A stretch of 64,000 nt of DNA, from assembly GCF_001625085.1 (NCBI RefSeq), contig NZ_BDAW01000037.1:1-64000 (forward strand). Reading direction: 5' to 3'. A program made the position numbers and the translations under genes. Positions within the stretch are counted from its first letter, which is position 1, and each line of letters starts with the position of its first letter. The DNA is from Nocardia acidivorans NBRC 108247. Its GTDB lineage: Bacteria > Actinomycetota > Actinomycetes > Mycobacteriales > Mycobacteriaceae. Positions 59,914 to 64,000 of this stretch are shown one piece after another. The notes beneath the pieces were generated by a model. It saw nothing but the letters and a program-made list of their open reading frames with translations, had not been told where the DNA came from and did no database searches.

Positions 59914-60546
59914 TCAGAGTAATTGGATGTTGTAGTTGGCGGGGGCGAGGGTGCCGTTGAGGACTACGGGGTTGTATTGGATGCGGAGGCGCTCGTCTAC
60001 CGCGGCGTCGGTGGTTTCGTTGAAGTCGTAGTTGCGGTAGTAGGTGTCCAGGCCGGGGAGGTGGCGGAAGACGGTGAAGCCGTTCATCGTGCCGGCGGCG
60101 AAGGTGTGGGAGCGGCCGGGGTCGATGGTGGTGTTGCCGATGCGCAATTTTCGGGTCTCGTGGCGGTTGACCAGTTCGTTGTTGTGGAAGGTCAGGTGAT
60201 GGTGGGATCTGCCGAGGTTGTTGAAGGCCGCGGTCTGGATCAGCAGGCGGAATCGGGTGTGGAGCATGGCGGTGACATTGGTGAGCAGGGCGGCGACGTT
60301 GATGCCGCCCGCGCCCACGGGTAGTGCGCCACCGAGCTGCGGTAGCGTGACCACGAATCGGTTGCTGATGGCGCAGGTGAAGTTCCGATGTTGGCCGCCG
60401 CCGGTTCCGACGACGATCAGCGAATTCTGGTGCCAGGAATAGTGATAGGGGTGGTTGCCGGGGATATCGGTATAGACGTTGTGCCGGAATGCGCGCGCCG
60501 ATTCATATATCGCGGCGGGTTGTCCGACACTCAGATGAGCGTCCAT
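59914..60546 (-). CDS. Protein of unknown function, 210 aa
   Basis: Strong GGAGG at 7-nt spacing before the ATG at 60546. No signal peptide or membrane segment. It is rich in Asn, His, Thr and Phe with alternating hydrophobic residues, so probably all-beta. Notable patches: DIPGNHPYHYSWHQNSLIVVGTGGGQHRNFTC and HHHLTFHNNELVNRHETRKLRIGNTTIDPGRSHTF. I recognise no family. A lectin-like or self-assembling surface role would suit the composition, but there is no direct evidence. Confidence 0.6.
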   Translation of the reverse strand: MDAHLSVGQPAAIYESARAFRHNVYTDIPGNHPYHYSWHQNSLIVVGTGGGQHRNFTCAISNRFVVTLPQLGGALPVGAGGINVAALLTNVTAMLHTRFRLLIQTAAFNNLGRSHHHLTFHNNELVNRHETRKLRIGNTTIDPGRSHTFAAGTMNGFTVFRHLPGLDTYYRNYDFNETTDAAVDERLRIQYNPVVLNGTLAPANYNIQLL

Positions 60547-60622
60547 GTGATGACCTCCGAGGACTTGAAACTCGAGCACTTCGATGGTAGAAGCACGCAC
60601 CGCACGCCAACCCGAAAACCCG

Positions 60623-61264
60623 CTACCGACAACCTGATTGATGCATATCCTCGATGACGGCGGTGAGTTCGCCACGGTCCCAGACCGCATCGATGCCCGG
60701 CAGTGCCGCCAGATACTCGTGAATATGGCCCACGGACCAATCGAAGGTTCGATACAGACCGGCCGCGATCATCCCCACATAGCGTGCGCTCGGCGCGCGA
60801 AGTTCGGCGGCGGCCGGATCGCCCGGCGCGGTGCAGGTCAGAATCGGATGCCCGTCGAGATCGCCCGCGCGGACCAATGTTTCGTAGCGACCCGAACCCA
60901 GCATGTCCCGCCCGTGCCGGAGCACCGGGGTCAGATCCAGGTCACCGTCCGCGGCCCGATGCATCTCCTGCGCCACCAGATCGGCGAATTGCCCTGCGGT
61001 GAGCAGATATCCGCGCGCCGCCGCAGTGCGAGGCCACCCAGTCGGGGGCTCGGGGGCATAGAAAGCCATACCGCCACCCCACACGCTGGACTCCCCACCG
61101 AAGTAGACGGCACCCGGCAACATCAGCGCCCGCGTAAGCCGCGGCGGCCGCCGATCGCGAAATCCGGAGTAATTCCGCGTGGTCCCCTCCGGCATCCCAC
61201 CCTCGAGGTAGAAGCGAAACCGAGCCTCGAGCAGATTCGACCCGTACGCCGCATACCAGACCAA
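60623..61264 (-). CDS. Gamma-glutamylcyclotransferase-like (AIG2-fold) protein
   Basis: A 213-aa protein that starts (M/L)VWYAAYGSNLLEARFRFYLEGG, the YGSN substrate loop of the GGCT/AIG2 fold. AVYFGGESSVWGGGMAFYAPEPP and ARGYLLTAGQFADLVAQEM follow as in a widespread actinobacterial family often mislabelled 'histone deacetylase'. The TTG at 61264 gives the usual short N-terminus; the frame is open to a TTG at 61378. Substrate unknown. Confidence 0.7.
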   Translation of the reverse strand: MVWYAAYGSNLLEARFRFYLEGGMPEGTTRNYSGFRDRRPPRLTRALMLPGAVYFGGESSVWGGGMAFYAPEPPTGWPRTAAARGYLLTAGQFADLVAQEMHRAADGDLDLTPVLRHGRDMLGSGRYETLVRAGDLDGHPILTCTAPGDPAAAELRAPSARYVGMIAAGLYRTFDWSVGHIHEYLAALPGIDAVWDRGELTAVIEDMHQSGCR

Positions 61265-61368
61265 CTCGTCACCCGACAGCGGCCGACAGCGCGCGGGTGA
61301 TTCGGTAGCTATCTCGCTGGGGATCGAAATATGTTGCGGGGGCCGTGAGTTCGATCCGCCCGAACCCT

Positions 61369-61566
61369 TCAGGTGCAAGATGTACTTTCGTCGGATTTAT
61401 CGCACGCGTCGATGTCGATCCGAAGATCTTGAGCCATCCGTTCGATCATCTCCTCCCAGCCGGGCGTTCCGTCGCCGACGCTGTGAATCGCCGCCCGCAG
61501 CGCGGTCACCCCCACCTGACGGGCAGGCAACGCATCCTCAGCCTCGACGCCGAGTCGGACCACCAC
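61369..61566 (-). pseudogene. C-terminal remnant of a TetR-type regulator
   Basis: A 65-codon minus frame, VVRLGVEAEDALPARQVGVTALRAAIHSVGDG..., looks like the C-terminal helices of an actinobacterial TetR protein. The N-terminal HTH is missing. It faces the C-terminal remnant of a monooxygenase, and such pairs are normally divergent neighbours. A deletion that removed both N-termini and the promoter would leave this arrangement. Confidence 0.45.
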
Positions 61567-61584
61567 CGATGCGTTATCAGGATA

Positions 61585-62079
61585 CTCGGCGGCGGCATCT
61601 GTTTCGCCACCGCCACCGTGCCCGCCGGAACACCCAGCACCGGCCTGCCCGAACTACGCCAGCGCTTCGCCGCCTGGCACGACCCGATTCCGAGCCTGCT
61701 GACCGCGGCCGACCCGGACGCGGTCCTGCACAACGACATCTATGAACTGCCCGCACTGAAGTCCTACGTCAAGGGTCGCATCGCCCTGCTCGGCGACACC
61801 GCCCACGCCATGACCCCGAATCTCGGCCAGGGCGCGTGCCAGGCCCTGGAGGACGCGGCGGTGCCGGCCCGCGTCGCCGCCCAAGACGGGGACCTCACCC
61901 GCTACGACGCCGAACGCCGCCCGCGCACGCAGATGATCGCGGCCCGGTCGAACGGAATCGGCCGGGTAGCCCAGCTCGGCTCACCACTGGCGGTCCGCCT
62001 GCGCGATACCGCCCTGCGGCTGATCCCGTCCGCGGCGCAGTTCAAAGCCCTTGCGCCGGTAATGGATTGGCAGGGCTGA
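61585..62079 (+). pseudogene. C-terminal remnant of an FAD-dependent monooxygenase
   Basis: From about 61590 the frame reads as the last 160 residues of a PHBH-type aromatic hydroxylase: LPELRQRFAAWHDPIPSLLTAADPDAVLHNDIYELP, GRIALLGDTAHAMTPNLGQGACQALEDA (the second FAD motif) and ERRPRTQMIAARS. The N-terminal GxGxxG Rossmann motif and about 200 residues are absent; upstream sequence in frame is unrelated. No functional flavoprotein is expected. Confidence 0.7.
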
Positions 62080-62088
62080 TACCCGGGA

Positions 62089-62634
62089 TCACTCCGCGAC
62101 CGCGGCATACTCCTCGAGCGCGGGCGGTGCCGCCTCGACGCCCAGGGAGCCCACCTCCTCGGCGGTGAAGACCAGGTCCGCGTTGCCGCCCACCAGGATA
62201 CGTAGTAGATCCTCCAGGATGTCGAGGTGCGCATCGCGGGAGAGATTCATGAGTTTGTCGATGCGGGCGGAGGTGTCCATCACCCGGCGGCCCGGCTCGC
62301 CCGCTGCCTCCAGCGAACGTAGTAGTAGGCCCGGTTCGAGGAAGGCCGAGCCGGGGGAACGCAGCGCCAGGCAGGAGCTGACCGTGCGCTTGAAATGCAT
62401 GAAAAGGACTGTCCCGCGTGGGATCTCGACCATTTCCCGCATATCGAGCTTCAGCCCGTAGAGGTCTTCCAGCGCCGCCAGCAGCCGCTCGCGGTACTTG
62501 CGGAGGGCGGCGTTGTAGGCGGTGTTCTCCTTGTCGTAGCCGCCGACGGGGTCTGTCCAGTTCGCTTGGGCGAGTACATAGGTCTCTGCCAGATCGCGCA
62601 GGGAGTAGGAACGCGGGGCGGGTTCGGAGCTCAC
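62089..62634 (-). CDS. Protein of unknown function, 181 aa
   Basis: GTG start. Predicted helical with LRDLAETYVLAQANWTDPVGGY at the N-terminus and AYNAALRKYRERLLAALEDLYGLKLDMREMVEIPRGTVLFMHFKRTVSSCLAL in the middle. The C-terminus is acidic. No signal peptide, membrane helix or known motif. It starts next to the spacer 62635-62904 and ends 10 bases from the monooxygenase remnant. Confidence 0.6.
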   Translation of the reverse strand: MSSEPAPRSYSLRDLAETYVLAQANWTDPVGGYDKENTAYNAALRKYRERLLAALEDLYGLKLDMREMVEIPRGTVLFMHFKRTVSSCLALRSPGSAFLEPGLLLRSLEAAGEPGRRVMDTSARIDKLMNLSRDAHLDILEDLLRILVGGNADLVFTAEEVGSLGVEAAPPALEEYAAVAE

Positions 62635-62904
62635 CTACCGGACATTAGCCAAGGTGGAGCAGGCCCCGCATGGCATTAGGGCACTCTCGACCTGGGAGTC
62701 CCTGACAATCGCCCGGGAGTCCCCGACAATCCGGAGCGAACACGACGGAACAGACCGGGCGGATGCATAGCCGGATTCGCGGCGGGGGAGCATGCTGGGC
62801 CATGAGGGGTAACTGAAGAAGGCCCGAACCGTCGCGGTGGGTATCTCGTACATCCGCACAGACAGACCTGACGACGGCCTCGGGTCGAGTGGAGGTCTCT
62901 GCGC
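62635..62904. promoter_or_regulatory. Divergent intergenic region
   Basis: 270 bases without a convincing gene between the unknown 181-aa gene (-) and DUF4188 (+). It includes a 17-bp direct repeat (GGGAGTCCCTGACAATC at 62694-62710 and GGGAGTCCCCGACAATC at 62714-62730, period 20). Confidence 0.4.
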
Positions 62905-63426
62905 ATGCGGGTGAACAGGGTGACGGCGGATCTGTCGCAATATCCGGATCTGGTGGTGGTGCTGCTGGGAATGCGGGTCCACAAACCACGCGGGATACTG
63001 CGCCTGCTGGGCGTCGGACCCAAACTCTATCGATCGCATCGTGATCGCCCCGACGGACTGCTCTCCCACGAGGATGTGATCTGGTCACTGTTCCCACCGC
63101 ACTGGGGCGCGCGCCAGTACTGGCGCGATCTGGAGAGCCTGGAGCGCTGGACGCGCTCGGATCCGCATCGGATCTGGTGGCGCGATTTCCTGAAGGACTC
63201 CGGCGGCACCGGCTTCTGGCATGAGGCGTACTTCGCGCGCGGCGGCATCGATTCGGTGTACGACGATATGTCCCCGGTCTCGGGCCTGACCCGCTTCGCG
63301 CCGATGGTGCCCGCGCGCGGCCGGATGTTCTCGACCCGGCAGCGGGTGCGCGATGCGGCCCCGTTGGTCACCTCGGTGGTCGAGGAGGACGAGTATTACG
63401 GCGAGCCGGAACAGCCCCGGCACTAG
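62905..63426 (+). CDS. DUF4188 family protein
   Basis: A 173-aa protein of the DUF4188 / dimeric alpha-beta-barrel-like family: VVLLGMRVHKPRGI, QYWRDLESLERWTR and FWHEAYFARGGIDSVYDDMSP are the usual conserved blocks. Members resemble small monooxygenase-fold or aldoxime-dehydratase-like proteins, but none here is assigned. The ATG at 62905 opens at MRVNRVTADL. Confidence 0.8.
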   Translation: MRVNRVTADLSQYPDLVVVLLGMRVHKPRGILRLLGVGPKLYRSHRDRPDGLLSHEDVIWSLFPPHWGARQYWRDLESLERWTRSDPHRIWWRDFLKDSGGTGFWHEAYFARGGIDSVYDDMSPVSGLTRFAPMVPARGRMFSTRQRVRDAAPLVTSVVEEDEYYGEPEQPRH

Positions 63427-63678
63427 GACGAACATTCCAGCGCCGCAATCGAATCCGAATCGTTAGCCGAGCAAACCCGCGGCACTGTTGATTTGCTGGC
63501 GGAAAACCAGCAAGCTCACATTCCAGGGGCATTGACCCTTCGCCCGCGAAGCGATCCGGTACCCGCGAGCGAACAGCAGGCGACCGACATTCGGCCGAAA
63601 GATGAACTTACCGCTCGAAACGTGTGATTCGGTCTTCCAGGCGTTTTCGTGTCGCCGCCGTGGGCATACGTTGCTCCC
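63427..63678. other. Intergenic region, nothing seen
   Basis: 250 bases between DUF4188 and the phosphatase. Minus-strand open frames here are mirror images of the phosphatase coding pattern and its upstream region. I see no hairpin, repeat or small gene; it probably holds the phosphatase promoter. Confidence 0.4.
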
Positions 63679-64000
63679 ATGCATGTGCTCTTCGTGTGCA
63701 GCGGAAACGTTTGCCGGTCTGTCATCGCCGAGCGCCTCACGCTGGCGGTGGCCGCCGAACACGGTCTCCAAGAGCTGTCCGCCGAGAGCGCGGGCGTGCG
63801 GGCGCTGGTCGGCTTCCCGGTGGAACCGCTTGCGGCCCAGACGATCATCGGCCTCGGCGGCGATCCGAGCGGATTCAAGGCCCGGCGCATCAAACCCGAG
63901 ATGGTGCACCGCGCCGACCTGGTGCTCACCATGACGGACAAGATCCGCGACCAGATCCGCGACCTGGTGCCCGAGGCGCTCCCCCGCACCTTCACCCTGC
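63679..64000 (+). CDS. Low-molecular-weight protein-tyrosine phosphatase (3' end outside window)
   Basis: The first 107 codons of a LMW-PTP: MHVLFVCSGNVCRSVIAERL contains the CX5R active-site loop (C-S-G-N-V-C-R), and LVLTMTDKIRDQI carries the DL-x-LTM segment. The catalytic Asp (usually DP) lies outside the window. Such enzymes dephosphorylate tyrosine kinases of polysaccharide export or host proteins in mycobacteria (PtpA). Start ATG at 63679. Confidence 0.88.
   Translation, partial: MHVLFVCSGNVCRSVIAERLTLAVAAEHGLQELSAESAGVRALVGFPVEPLAAQTIIGLGGDPSGFKARRIKPEMVHRADLVLTMTDKIRDQIRDLVPEALPRTFTL

Noticed and set aside
57281..62080. Complete integrated element at tRNA-Leu
   Set aside because: No integrase, excisionase, replication gene or direct repeat of the tRNA end was found.
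62694..62730. CRISPR array
   Set aside because: Only two repeat units with a 3-base gap; no spacers and no cas genes in the window.

Overview
The window is high-GC actinobacterial chromosome, most likely Nocardia or a close relative. The evidence is GTG/TTG starts, actinobacterial family members throughout, and a housekeeping gene order that matches the Mycobacterium tuberculosis Rv1626-Rv1638 block read backwards. That order is uvrA, Rv1636-type universal stress protein, uvrB, Rv1632c-type DUF402, coaE, rpsA, polA and the ANTAR response regulator pdtaR. Lineage-specific genes are inserted between these anchors.

Layout. 1-6371: start of a secreted protein (-), an LprG/LppX-type lipoprotein, then a + strand cassette of cytochrome b5-fatty acid desaturase, type III polyketide synthase and a SyrD/PvdE-type ABC exporter. 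6372-8189: decayed genes (truncated XRE regulator, acetyltransferase with an in-frame stop, fragment of a TPR-like protein) and a hairpin repeat. 8190-24654: uvrA, a RafH-like hibernation factor divergent from a DosS/DosT-like heme GAF kinase, an orphan ketosynthase, a PAS-GGDEF cyclase, HelD, a universal stress protein, DoxX, AraC, a VOC protein and uvrB. 24957-34603: two DUF402 paralogues, a secreted protein, coaE with a short C-terminal domain, a Tat phospholipase C, rpsA, a methyltransferase, a Ser/Thr kinase and an SPFH pair. 35603-47723: TetR with an SDR-hydrolase fusion, a BBE oxidase with LysR, an HTH-hydrolase pair, a polar amino acid ABC transporter, an isopropylmalate dehydrogenase-like enzyme, thioredoxin, a stand-alone LeuA regulatory domain behind an attenuator-like leader, and a Cys-rich DUF326 protein. 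47842-57049: polA, tRNA-Trp, the livKHMGF operon and pdtaR. 57281-64000: tRNA-Leu followed by an accessory stretch (GntR with palindromes, an unusual methyltransferase-like protein, unknown proteins, a two-gene deletion scar), then DUF4188 and the start of a low-molecular-weight phosphatase.

How the genes work together. The desaturase, PKS and exporter suggest that an unsaturated acyl starter is extended to a lipidic polyketide and exported. RafH plus a heme kinase form a hypoxia/dormancy unit with a DosR-like box but no response regulator beside it. UvrA, UvrB and PolA supply nucleotide excision repair. The liv operon and the LeuA-domain gene both concern branched-chain amino acids. Several regulators sit next to clear palindromes, which makes autoregulation likely.

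All calls were made by reading. No database search or folding program was run. Starts were chosen from Shine-Dalgarno context and known family N-termini.
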